A stretch of 64,000 bases of DNA from contig OX359286.1 in assembly GCA_947179155.2 (NCBI GenBank), positions 14,742,913-14,806,912 on the forward strand. Direction: 5' to 3'. The position numbers were made by a program, and so were the translations under genes. The notes under the pieces are model-generated. The model did no database searches. It was not told the origin of the DNA and saw only the letters and a program-made list of their open reading frames with translations. This DNA is from Hedera helix (Eukaryota > Streptophyta > Magnoliopsida > Apiales > Araliaceae). This document shows, piece after piece, positions 35,001 to 45,557 of the stretch (position 1 is the stretch's first letter; every line of letters starts with the position of its first letter).

Positions 35001-36477
35001 TTAGTAGCATGGGATGTGTGATGGATAGGGCTATGTTAAATCAAATAATAGTATACTAAAACTAATGTATGAGATAAATTAAATGAAAAATTTTAAGAAT
35101 TATACTAACGACTTATATGTAGGTATAATTTATGCTATGTGTAATGCTTGTATTGTGATGTAAGACGAACACATGAAATAAGCGGAATGAAAATAGATTA
35201 TAGTCAAATTTAATACGCAATCTATATTACAAAAGATGTAATAATACATTACAAAGCGACTAATGTATACTAAATCAAAGTTTATTTTAAAAAAGATAAT
35301 TATTAAGCGTTTATGCGTGAATCTAATTGTATGCCAACACTATTACCTGTGTAGGCTAAACAAGCAGCGTAGCATATGATAAACGATTTAAGTTCATCAA
35401 CTTGAATGATTAAATGACCAAATCATAGTTGATTTAGGAAAAGTGTAAAGGTATTACTAACTTAGTTTTATTGTAATAAACTAAGTTAAATATTCCTAGA
35501 TAGGTGATATTTTAACCAAGTGTGTAAGGTTGTGTAGTGTGTTATACAAACAGGTAGCTACTAGTGTGACAAGCTAGTACATAGAATAATATAAAGACTA
35601 AAATAAAAATGATTAATAGTCATAAGTAAACCATGAGAAGCCGATGTTGCTAAACATAAAGGCGGTACACAGAATGATAAGAAAAAATTAAAATCTTAAA
35701 ATAAGATTAAGCTTAGAGTCCAACTTTGACTAATATTGTGCACTGTTGATCTCACATACCGTGTAGGTCATGCCAAGGATGCGAAAGGTTAGCGTAATGG
35801 TAAAACACCTGTGCATGCAAGTTTTTCAGAACTTGCTCATATTTGATAATTGTCATTATGTATGAACTGTTGTTATATGCAAACATGAGTTAATGTGTTT
35901 TATGTCATAATGTGGTTGTACTATTGTTGTCATGGATATAACTGTCAAACATGCATGGAACTGCAATTACGTGTTACGTGTTAACTGTTAAACTTAGTGA
36001 GCTGTCGTACTTATTCTTGCTTAAATAAATATTTTCAGCTAAGTTCGAGACACCTGAGGTTTCGATAAAGACCCAAAATCAAGAATGTATAGCGACTTTG
36101 TTGGGATCGAAGTTATGACTGATAGTAAGATATAATTAAAACCCTTTTTCGGGGTAAACAGTGTAAAAATGTACAAACTAGTGTATTGAAACGTGTGTAT
36201 AACATGTGTATAAGCTAAGCACTTGTATTATTACATACAAGTCACTAAGGATTCAACGGTTGTATAATAGATCATAATATATGTGATCCAAGTTATATAA
36301 AGTTTATATAAAGATTTTGATTCTGAGACAAAGGCTCAAAGGATTATTTATAAAAGTTTAAATTTATTGAGTTTTAGCGACATATTATTGTATAATGTTG
36401 TAATTGTTAAGGATAAGGTTTTACTATTAACGCACGAGGTCGCCTGTAGCAAGTACAAAGATTTTCAGAGCATTACA
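32065..36477 (+). mobile_element. Solo LTR, 4.4 kb, within a gypsy remnant
   Basis: It starts TGTAATATCCTGAATATTGA and ends TTTTCAGAGCATTACA. Flanks GCCAT (32060-32064) and ACCAT (36478-36482) fit a five-base target duplication with one mismatch. The 3' third matches the leftmost LTR: AACTTTGACTnATATTGTGCAC and CACATACCGTGTAGG at 35,730-35,770 correspond to 3,890-3,935. It is noncoding. A short repeat of AGGGGTCAAGCTA words occurs at 33,454-33,550. Short open frames near 33.1-33.4 kb have no recognisable domain. Confidence 0.75.
33454..33550. repeat. Short interspersed AGGGGTC repeats
   Basis: AGGGGTCAAGCTA occurs at 33454, 33488 and 33512, interleaved with TATGCTA and GGGACTCTA words, a small tandemly evolved patch within the solo LTR. 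Confidence 0.7.
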
Positions 36478-37105
36478 ACCATTATCATGATTTCTTTCCC
36501 TTTGACGATCATTGCCTTCTAGTTGGGACATCCAATTTTCTCACTCCAGTAATTGATCTGTATCCACGATATCTAAATACAAATCAAGTTTAAGATAAAT
36601 AAGGTGTTTGACGAATTTCATGTTTAAAACCTCGTAAAAATATTTGAGTCATTCCCTTTTCATCGTCCACCAAGTGGGGTATAAACTAAAATAGTTCAAC
36701 AAACTTGTCTTTACTGTGAGACAGTCATGTTATTCTACTCTAATTTGATAAATTTCACCTCCTTCATTTGGCGAATACTCTCTAGAAAAAAAAATTCTTA
36801 TTGAATAACTCTTGGAACTCCATCCAAGGCATCTTAAGAGCCAAGTGATGAGTACGTTTCACTAATTCCCACTAGTGATATGCCTCTCCTCGCAACATAA
36901 AGGTGGCAAAGGCAACTTTTTGTTCACCAGCACATTATAATATATCTATTATTGTCCTAATACATCATGATAGCATTATTTTTTGGGGTTAGATTATTGC
37001 CCCCTGATTCGAAGCTTCCTAATTTTTATCCTCTTGGTTAATGGATGGCTGGATCATAATTACCTCTTGTATTCCATTATTCATCTCCTGGGTTTTAGAT
37101 GTCAT
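36478..37105 (-). pseudogene. Ty3/gypsy gag fragment
   Basis: On the minus strand, from an ATG at 37103-37105 the sequence encodes capsid-like pieces, including EQKVAFATFMLRGEAYH followed by a stop where the family has WW, then KMPWMEFQELFNKNFF, a frameshift and EYSPNEGGEIYQIRVE. These are the usual mid-gag motifs of chromovirus-type gypsy elements. The fragment is cut on its 3' side by the solo LTR ending at 36,477. It is non-functional. It shares family and orientation with the gag at 9-10 kb. Confidence 0.75.
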
Positions 37106-37291
37106 TCTAAAATGCAGGCACAAAATAAAAGTTAGTTAAAGAAACTGATATGCTACTTTATTTCCCTATATCCAAATCGACTAATTAAAATAATGAAATT
37201 TAACTTAGGTAGGACACACTAGTGAATGAATTTATTCGTCTCTCCTCTACTAATTTTAATCCTAGATCTCCATCAGAGATCATATCCCTAA

Positions 37292-37303
37292 GATTTGATA
37301 CCA
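37292..37303 (-). other. Degenerate primer-binding site
   Basis: The minus strand reads TGGTATCAAATC, three bases inside the LTR edge at 37,306, a weakened initiator-Met tRNA complement. Confidence 0.6.
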
Positions 37304-37305
37304 AT

Positions 37306-39000
37306 TGTGACACCCCCAAATTCTGGCCTAAACAACCCAATTTGAGTTGTCAAAATACTAAGAAACATACATAAATTTCTAAATTATAATATCTTATATG
37401 GTACGACAACACACACATACTAAGTTCTCACTTTAATTATTAGCACACCACTTTACAACTTAATGAGGACTACTACAATGATTAAATCAGATCATCACTC
37501 AATTTCCATGCTCTCCCCGCTAGCCCCAACTACATTATCATTTCCTGAAAGGAAATATAAAAATAAAAGGGAGAGCTTAAATAACCAATAAAAAATATCA
37601 TGACTAGGATAACAAAAAATAAAGTTATCGTTTAGCCTTAAACGGTGATAAAATCAGAGTTTTAAAAAATACTAGACATTATAAGTCTTTAACAAATAAC
37701 AATAGTGGAATGAACAATTAATTAGGAGAGTCAAATAGACAATATAATATCTATAAAAAAAATCTCCAATTTAAGATTCCATCATTTTTAACTCCAATGG
37801 TTATGATCATTTCACATAATAGTTTTTCTTTGCAAACAGGTCAAAGAAAACTTTCACTACACATCTTTGTCACACAGACTAAAAACACTCAACAAATATA
37901 TTGTCTTTATACCCAGGCCAAAGATATTCACCACAACTTAAGTCCTGATGGTTAGTACAAACAATAAAGAATTAATATAAATAATAAGAATAATAAAATA
38001 ATTAAAATCTATAACTTATTTATGTTTGAGGAATAATTTAATTTGTCTATGGTCCAATAATGTTCAAATTGTCTCTCGATGTCCAGAATATTAGAATGTG
38101 TCTAAGTCCACAGATAATGTCTAAAATTCATATATAAGAAGTTCAACGATAAGATTCATAGTACAAGGAATATTTAACCGTCTAAAATATTCATAATTCA
38201 AATAAAAAGGTCAAGCCAAAATGTTTATAGTTCAAATGTAATGTTTAAAGTCCAAAATGTCACAATTCAAAATTTCACTGTTCAAATATAACGATTAGAT
38301 CTTAGCAAGAAGGTGTAAGTCAAAAGATATTAGATGAATCACAAACTATTAAGAAAATTTTAGTGAATTATGATTTCAAGAATTTTCACCGTTTAATGTT
38401 AAGAGTTGTATAAAAGAATAATAATTTATTAACATAGTAAATTTAAAATTTTAAAAGGATGAAAGAATATAATATCTATTACCTTAACACGTGACTAGAT
38501 TATGATTTCTATGCAGTTAATCAACCTATATGTATATTTATGATTTAATTAGTAATTATTTCATATAAGGTATATGGTGTACACTAATTCGTATCTTCTA
38601 AAATCACTAAAACTGTATTGATGGTATAAATTTATGTAGTGTACAGAATGGAGTAAAATAAACTTTCAAAATAATTTTGAAGGAATAAAATAACATTTCA
38701 AAACAATCTTCTAGAGGAAGCTTTTCAAAATGAGTCTTTTAAAAAAAGATTCTTCTAAAAGAAGAGTTGTAAATATTGTGTAATGTGTGTGGGTGTTTCT
38801 GCAACTATAATTTAGAAAAAGACTCATTTACTTATGTTACAAACACTTAAAGTATCCTTAACACACTCAGAGAAGAACTCTCACTAAGAAATATTTAGAA
38901 AGTGAAAGGAGAATAAGTAAAAAGGTTATGCTAACTTCTTATGTCAACCCCCCTTTTACAATCAAAACTTAACCAACATCTACCACGCATATCAACCATT
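37306..39000 (-). mobile_element. 5' LTR of the gag-fragment element, right end unclear
   Basis: It begins TGTGACACCCCCAAATTCTG, the same terminus as the other minus-strand LTRs. It is noncoding. The right limit is a guess from the 1.7 kb length of the related LTRs at 26,590 and 29,961. No terminal CA with target duplication was located. Confidence 0.45.
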
Positions 39001-40120
39001 TACTTTACAAGTGTCAAAATTATATGATAAGCTTAAAATCTACCACAAATCAACTTTAGCACAATTCTTACATTTCAAGATTACCTTTAATCTACCATAC
39101 ATTATTTTGTCACAATTTTCACATTTCAAGATTACTTTTAATCTACCACACATAAATTTTAGCACAACTTTCGCATTTCAAGATTACCTTTTACTTTACT
39201 ATTCATAATTATTATTATATTTGTCCATCTTTTGCATTTTTTTCTTAATATATTAGTATCACAAATATTTATGTATACAGTATTCTTTACCTAACGTATT
39301 AATGAGTTTGTCTAACTTTTCAGTACCCGCGACTTTTAATTATGCAACTTTTTGTTATTATCCTCACTACTGTGACAATTATTGGTTCAATACAGTGAAA
39401 TATCGTAGTGATGTTGTGTGTTACTGTCCCTTTATTGTCAATTATTTTAACAGTTAAAAGTAACAGTTCTGCCAACAATTTGTATTAACGATTATTTTGT
39501 CATTTTCTGTATCCAACAATTATTTTATTATGGAGTCCACCAATGATTAATTGTTATTGCGCCGTCATACGGTACCAAATATTCTTGGTGTCTCTGTTAA
39601 TATTTTTTTGTTTCTTATAATCTATACGTATCATCCTTAACTTCAACTTTTTTATCAATTTAATACACCTTACTGTTTAGAATTTTATATATATATATAT
39701 ATATATAAAGAAAATTAAGTTTTATTAATAAGAAAATTATGCTCATACAGAAAACATAATAATATTGATAATAATTATCAATAAAATACTTTAAAATCCT
39801 TAAGAAACATATTTATAGTCTAAAACACTTTCCAACTATGATTACAAAAAGATAAATAACGAAATATTAAAAATTTAAATTAATTTGAAGTTTGACCAAC
39901 AAATAGACTGCTTTAAACGTGTTTTGATATATTATGAGTCCTGTAACTTTTTCTTGATCAAAAATTATGCCCGTTTAAAGTTTACCCAACAAAAATTCCT
40001 TTTTTATTGTGAATTACTCCACATCCAACTATGTCCATACATAACTTGATTTTGATAGGGACAATAGACTAGATAAAAGTGTATAAATTAAAATTATATT
40101 TAATTGGATGGGGACACAAT

Positions 40121-40170
<50 letters not shown>

Positions 40171-40386
40171 TGATTTACTTGACTATTGTGGAAATATAAC
40201 CTCCCTTGTATTATCTTCGTCCAGTCTTGCTAGCTCTTTACATCTGTTATCACGATTTCACAATGGCGGATTCAAGAATTGACTTCAATGTAGGAAAACT
40301 TTTATAAAAGAAATTTTGACTAAAATCTGGATGGTACTAAAATTAGTTCTAAAATATATATTTCAATAATAAAAAGTGATGAAGAT
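39001..40386. other. AT-rich stretch without a gene
   Basis: It contains three 51-52 bp tandem units starting at 39037, 39089 and 39140 (AATCTACCA ... CACATTTCAAGATTAC), a (TA)n tract near 39,686-39,706 and another at 40,124-40,161. No coding or transposon boundary was recognised. Confidence 0.6.
39037..39192. repeat. Three 51-52 bp tandem units
   Basis: Each unit starts AATCTACCA, carries a TTTTAGCACAA-like middle and ends TTTCAAGATTACnTTT. Confidence 0.85.
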
Positions 40387-40690
40387 TGTTCGGATACTCC
40401 TCAAATCCTATTCAGATATGAAGTTGAAGTAGTTGGGGATTTGAGTCGATGGAAGAACTGTTAGGATACTCCTTGAATTCTATTCAAAAACAAATTGCTG
40501 ATATGGAAAGAAAGATGTCCTATTTTAAATAGGAAGAGGAAAGTTGTGGATACTCTATAAATAGAGTATTATGTTCAGTTGCTAAATTGTAACACAACCA
40601 AGAGATAGTAACATCCTAGAAAGTTGAGAGATGTTGTAATTAGGTCTTGAGTTGTTGTGAGAATGAGGGTTTTTCAACCTTGTTGGATTA
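40387..40690 (+). mobile_element. Copia LTR, plus orientation (arm A of an inverted pair)
   Basis: It starts TGTTCGGATACTCCTCAAAT and contains the promoter-like CTCTATAAATAGAGTATTAT (near 40,551). The reverse complement of 41,160-41,441 matches it at roughly four positions in five, including the TATA region and GTAACACAA. It is truncated where the gag fragment begins. Confidence 0.75.
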
Positions 40691-40926
40691 GTCTTTTTCA
40701 ACACATCATACTTTATCTTAAGTGCTAACGACGAACGTATTGTACTTACCGCCTTTTTGTGAATTGTTTGCCAATTTAGTTCTTTCATCTCGTATAATTT
40801 TTTTTCCTCCAAAGCTTGATTAAGTCCTTGCAACACCAAAAGATATTGCACATTACTATGCCACAATGTGAAATTTATTTTTCCATCGAACATTGAAAAC
40901 TCAAATTTATCCAAATTTGCCGTCAT
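40690..40926 (-). pseudogene. Ty1/copia gag N-terminal fragment
   Basis: On the minus strand, from the ATG at 40924-40926, it encodes about 80 residues with FDGKINFTLWHSNVQYLLVL, KELNWQTIHKKAVSTIRSSL and ALKIKYDVL, the standard start of copia gag (UBN2/retrotran_gag family). It ends where the opposite-strand LTR begins. No primer-binding site lies between it and the LTR at 40,945, so the leader has been deleted. The fragment reads in frame without stops through the conserved part. Confidence 0.8.
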
Positions 40927-40944
40927 CGTATTACGCGAATTAAG

Positions 40945-41441
40945 ACAACGCAAACCAAACAATATAAAATAAATAGAGAAAAACAACACAAGATTTAACG
41001 TGAAAATCCTTAAAGGCAAAAATCACAGACGAAACTTCGAATCTCCACTATCACAATAATTATGGGCTTAGTAATTCTTCCCAAGTTTTACACACTAAAA
41101 CTTAAGGTTATACAATAACACAACACAACTTTTTTGCACGGAGTAAAAGTTAAAAAAAAAATCTCCCTCACACAACAACCCAAGACCCAATTACACCATT
41201 TCCTAACTCTAGGATATTACTACCACTTGATTGTGTTACACTTCAACAACTAAACATAATACTCTATTTATAGAGTACCCACAACTTTCCTCTTCTTATT
41301 TAAAATATGACATGTTTCTTTTTACATCAACAATTCTTTTATGAATAAGATTCGAGAAATATCCTAACAATTTATCCCTCAACTCGAATCTCCAAATACT
41401 TCAACTTCATGTCTGAATAGAATTTGAGGAGTATCTCAACA
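40945..41441 (-). mobile_element. Copia LTR, minus orientation (arm B of the inverted pair)
   Basis: The minus strand starts TGTTGAGATACTCCTCAAAT at 41441, preceded by a purine-rich tract (AATTTGAGAGAGAGAAAT, 41442-41459) that fits a polypurine tract. It holds CTATAAATAGAGTATTATG (near 41,270) and a U5-like end with a TTTTCACGTTAAATCTTGTG word near 41,000. It is followed directly by gag. The inner boundary is approximate. Confidence 0.7.
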
Positions 41442-42566
41442 ATTTCTCTCTCTCAAATTCCTAAACACTTCGACTTTATCACTGTCGTTGTTGTCGTAGT
41501 CGCCACCATCATCTGCATTATCCGAAACATCCGCACTATCCACATCATCTGCCATGTCTGCAACATCCATATTATCTACATTAGCATCTCTATCATCTTC
41601 ATCATCTAATGACTGCAATGGTGATCCTTCATAAGCACAAAATCTCTTTTCCATCATCATCATGACAAATATTAGGGATGAGCATGGTACAGTTTGAAGG
41701 CCAAACCGCACATGAAACTACTTAGGTGCAGTTTGACAAATCCAAAACCGCACATGAAATCACTTGTGATTAGTGCGATGCGATTTCAGTTCCAAAATCA
41801 ATTTAAACAATTAAATTGTACACAATTTACATTAATAATTTAGCATCACACAATATTAAGTACCACTTTTGTCTAAACAAAAGCCATTAAATTACTTACT
41901 TAAATCAATTTTTGAAATTTTCATATTAACATTTGTGATCTACAAAAGATATTATTCCCCCTTCCTTTTCCCATTCAAATTATAAACTAGCGTCAAGTAT
42001 TTACTTTAAAAAATAATAGCTAAACAACTAACATTAAATTAAGATTAATATTTAAACTAAGATGCCACTTCATTATATTAATAATAATAATAATGAGCGA
42101 GAATACTTTTCTACCGGTCATATTCAAAGCTGATAAAGTAAAACTTTATTGTATATATTCAATGGACTATGGAACATACAACTTTTCAAAGAAAAGAACA
42201 ATGCACCATTCTAACTGGTTATAAAGTCAAAAATGGGTATTAAGTGCTATAAAATATAATGGGAAAGTATATGTAGAATTTGTTAATGCATTCTTGAGCC
42301 AAGATGCAACAAAACATGGTGCGGTGCTGTTAATTGCATACGATTTTGTTCAAAAATCAAACTCAAACCGTATTTGCGATTTTTCAACCCGCGTAAAATC
42401 GTCATATGCACCGGAACCGTTGGTGCGATTTCGGAAGTAATTTGTTTCCTTGCTCACCCCCTAACGAATATCTCTAACTCCTTCAATTTTTACCCTCTTT
42501 ATTTGTCATATCAATGCGATTAATTCCCCTCAACCTTAGATCCAATTAACCTAGCTCTTGATACCA
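41442..42566 (-). other. Internal remnant of a copia element carrying a MITE
   Basis: On the minus strand it runs from a primer-binding-site-like TGGTATCAAGAGC (42554-42566) through a hAT MITE (41673-42463) to an acidic Asp-rich frame (41480-41672, with repeats such as DNMDVADMADDVDSAD) and then the polypurine tract of LTR arm B. The acidic stretch is built of GAT/GAC-rich repeats and may not be a protein. Most of the internal region is missing. Confidence 0.45.
41673..42463. mobile_element. hAT-type MITE, 791 bp, with 8-bp target duplication
   Basis: Terminal inverted repeats TAGGGATGAGCA (left) and TGCTCACCCCCTA (right), flanked by ACAAATAT (41665-41672) and ACGAATAT (42464-42471), an eight-base duplication with one mismatch as expected for hAT elements. 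Subterminal GTGCGGTTT/ACCGCAC words occur in both orientations. It is noncoding. Confidence 0.85.
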
Positions 42567-43504
42567 ATTTAAATATTGTGTTGTTTATTTTGCGTTATTT
42601 AATTACCAACAGGCAAAGAAATTGAGGCAAAATATAGAATAAAATCAAAGATCTAAGTGAACATTCTCAGTTTGAATAAAGAAATAATTTTTACATAACA
42701 TTCTTAGAGGTTGAAGTGCACAAATATTAGAGTTGGACATTTAGCACCCAAAAAAAAAAGATTAGAGTTGAATATTGTATAGAGTTTTTTATGATTTTAG
42801 ATTTTAAGTCCATTTATTTTTTATTTAATTGAGTACCTAGATTTTAACAAATTTTATGCATCCAAACATTCTTCCTTTGTTTAGAATCACCTATTTTTGT
42901 TCATAACGTTAAAAAAATTAAGAAAAACACTAATAATTTTATGAATTTTAATTGTAGCATAATCAATAAAAATACTTATGCACCTCACTGAATATAAACA
43001 TATCTTATTACATTGATTCTGAAAATGGTATGATACTTATGAAAAGTATATAAAAGAGGAGAAAGCGAGAAAAATTGAAATTCACAATGAAGTATATACA
43101 ATTTAACAACTTTTTTGCAAAATTTTGTTTTTATATATTAGTTAATGTAAAATTTAAAATTTGGAGTTATATATTGTAATTACTAAAATATTATCTAATA
43201 GGGAGTTAATTAAAATAGGATTGAGATTATCGATAATTAAGATAGGAATTATCAATAAAATTGATTAGAGATTACGTAGAGTTATTAAAGAATACCAATT
43301 TATAAATAATAAAAAATTCCTACGTTTTACTCTTAAATATTATAAAATTAAAAAAATTCAGCATAGACAATTGCCTATACTGACTATATACTAAATTCAC
43401 TACTACAATTGCACTTCAATCTTGAAGGGAGGTGATATTTTCACAGTAATAATTTATATTTCTGCAGAAGTGGGACCCTTTTTTAGTAAATGATACAATA
43501 AATT
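42567..43504. other. AT-rich stretch without a recognisable gene
   Basis: It begins next to the copia primer-binding-site-like motif, so its left part may be that element's other LTR (words such as TTGTGTTGTTTATTTTGCG resemble the U5 of arm B). Nothing else was recognised. Confidence 0.4.
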
Positions 43505-43871
43505 AACCGGTACCCAAAAATCAAACCGGTACCGATCTCAAAAATCAAAAACCGGTACCAGTACCGAATTATCGGCTTCAGTACCGATTCGATATATTAT
43601 CGGTATCGGATTTTTGGTTCGATTTTTCAATTCGTACCAAATGATAATATATATATTTATAAATAATAATTAAATAAAAAGAAAATTATATATTTACAAT
43701 TTTTTAATAAAAAATTTATTTATTATATATTTAATTATTTATATTATTAATTTCGGTTTTTACCGAATTCGAAATTTTTCATTCTGGTATCCAAAAAAAT
43801 TAGTACCGTCTATACCGGTACCGACCGGTTCAGTAAAAAACAAAAAAAAATGAATCGGTTGAACACCCCTA
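43505..43871. mobile_element. hAT-type MITE, left end truncated
   Basis: The right end GAATCGGTTGAACACCCCTA and internal ACCGGTACC/GGTACCGG words match the complete MITE at 59,487-59,933. The left end starts at AACCGGTACCC without the TAGGGGTGTTC terminus, so it is truncated. Confidence 0.7.
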
Positions 43872-44848
43872 GTATTTGCTTCCTTTATTTGGTTATTCTC
43901 TCTCACCTTCCCTCAATTCTCCACAAAATCGCCATTTGGATATATCCATCGAACTCGCAACAGATCTCACATCGCTAATATAAGATATAAATATGAGATT
44001 AATATAGACTTGAATCTCTCCTTTTTAATAGTTAACTTTTTAGGAGAAAAAGGAGTCCGAGTCTATAGACATCGAGAACTCTTTATACAGTCATATCAAA
44101 ACGAAAAGAAAAATTACCTAGAATTACAAAGCCAAAATAGGTTGGGAAGTTTTGTCTGATGAAACCAGAGGGGGAGGGTGTGAATTAATATTTTTGAGAA
44201 GAAACAATCACTGTAACCAACTATAATCGATGGTGAGAGTGCCTTTGCTTCTTTTTCTTTTTCTTTTCGGTTACAGTAAATTATATATAAAAAGAAAAAT
44301 AATATATATATCAATAAATATGTGACGAAATTAAATATCGTAAAAATGTATACAATAAAATAAAATAAATTAGAATACATTATTTTTAATTCATATATTT
44401 CTAGTGCATACACAAAATAAATTGAAGTAGGAGTATTTTTAATTCATATCCACTATATATACACATCTATTATAATTCGATTAAAAAAAATTATAATACA
44501 TATTTATGCTAACATAGAGATGGGGAGAGAACGTCGAATAAGGAGAGAGTGATAAACTAGAGGGAGAGAAGACGAGAGAAGGGTAAATCAGGAATAACAC
44601 TCTTTTATCTTGTTACTTTATTGCAACAGAATTGATTTGGTTGAAAAAGGGTCCCATTCATGCTAAAATATCAAATAGTGCTTGTGAAAAACACTTCCCT
44701 AATTAAAAGTCAAACTGTCATCTCGAGTGAAAAGTCAAATAAAATACTAGGAAGGAAGTTCCACCATTTAATCAAACAACTACGTCTTATGTTGCTTCAA
44801 GAAATAGGACGCAAGTACTTATTTCGCTATACATCCGTGCACCAGTAG
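43872..44848. other. Intergenic AT-rich DNA
   Basis: It holds scattered pyrimidine runs and an AGAGAG-rich patch near 44,515-44,590. No gene or clear mobile element was recognised. Confidence 0.5.
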
Positions 44849-44990
44849 TAGGGGTGCATAATAGGCCCGAAACCCATTGGGCTGAACCGGCCTGGGCTAG
44901 AAAAGACTGGTTGGGCCCTGGATTGGCCTGGTCAGGGGGCTCTAAACAGGTTTTTTTTTTTTCCTCAAAAGACCGGCCTGAAGTTTGACA
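44849..44990. mobile_element. hAT-type MITE fragment
   Basis: It starts TAGGGGTGCATAATAGGCCC and is rich in GGGCTGAACCGGCCTGGGC-like words, the composition of a MITE end. No right terminus was found. Confidence 0.4.
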
Positions 44991-45033
44991 ATTTACTCCT
45001 GTTCTCCAAAAAATATTCCATTTCTCTTTTTCT

Positions 45034-45039
45034 TTTATT
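45034..45039 (-). terminator. Candidate poly(A) signal of the RRC1-like gene
   Basis: AATAAA on the minus strand, about 240 bases after the stop codon at 45277-45279. It is the first canonical signal I see downstream of the gene. Confidence 0.5.
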
Positions 45040-45276
45040 CAGCGAAGAGTCTTATTGATGGTGATACAACCACCACTACTAAACTAACATTTGCAAATGG
45101 ACTCTTTTCTTTAAAACAAAATACATCTGACCACAATGTAATAAATTAAGCTAACAATATGTAAAAACTTGAACACAATGGTAGAAACCAACTCTGAAAT
45201 TAAGAATAGGCAGTTGATACTTCAATTCATCCTAGTTAAAGATCAATTTTGTTTCTAGGCTCATGTCAACAATATC

Positions 45277-45557
45277 TTACTTCACCCTTCTCCTCCTGTC
45301 CCTGTCTCTTTCTCTGCCTTTGTCCCTATCATCATCCCTCTCTCGGCTTCCACTCTTCTCCCGATCCCTTCCTCTTTCAAGATCATGGGCTCTGTCTCTA
45401 TCTCGGTTTCTATCTCTGTCCCCATCATTTTCCCTCTCCCTGTCTCTGTTAGATGATTTCCGTTGGGGGCTTTCACTTCGACTCTGACTGCGGTGACGCT
45501 TCCTTGATGATTCACGGGACTCGTCTCTTCTCTCCCTCCTATCCGAAGATGATCCTT
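45277..45557 (-). CDS. RRC1: RRC1 last exon encoding the RS tail
   Basis: 92 codons and a stop. It is rich in Arg-Ser, Arg-Asp and Arg-Glu dipeptides, for example SSRKRHRSQSRSESP and DRDRNRDRDRAHDLERG, ending RRRRVK. It joins in frame to exon 52166-52332 across the junction codon A|AA. It is separated from the rest of the gene by a transposon-filled intron. RS-like tails mediate splicing-factor contacts, and in Arabidopsis the RS region of RRC1 is reported to be needed for phytochrome B signalling. Confidence 0.95.

Noticed and set aside
41436..41711. Asp-rich acidic protein
   Set aside because: The sequence is GAT/GAC repeat-like, lies inside a copia remnant cut by a MITE, and has no recognisable domain. 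Listed only as part of the remnant.
45249..45487. Plus-strand open frames rich in Ser/Leu/Pro opposite the RS exon
   Set aside because: They are antisense readings of the CT-rich complement of the RS tail. The minus-strand frame is in phase with exon 52,166-52,332 and matches the RRC1 C terminus.
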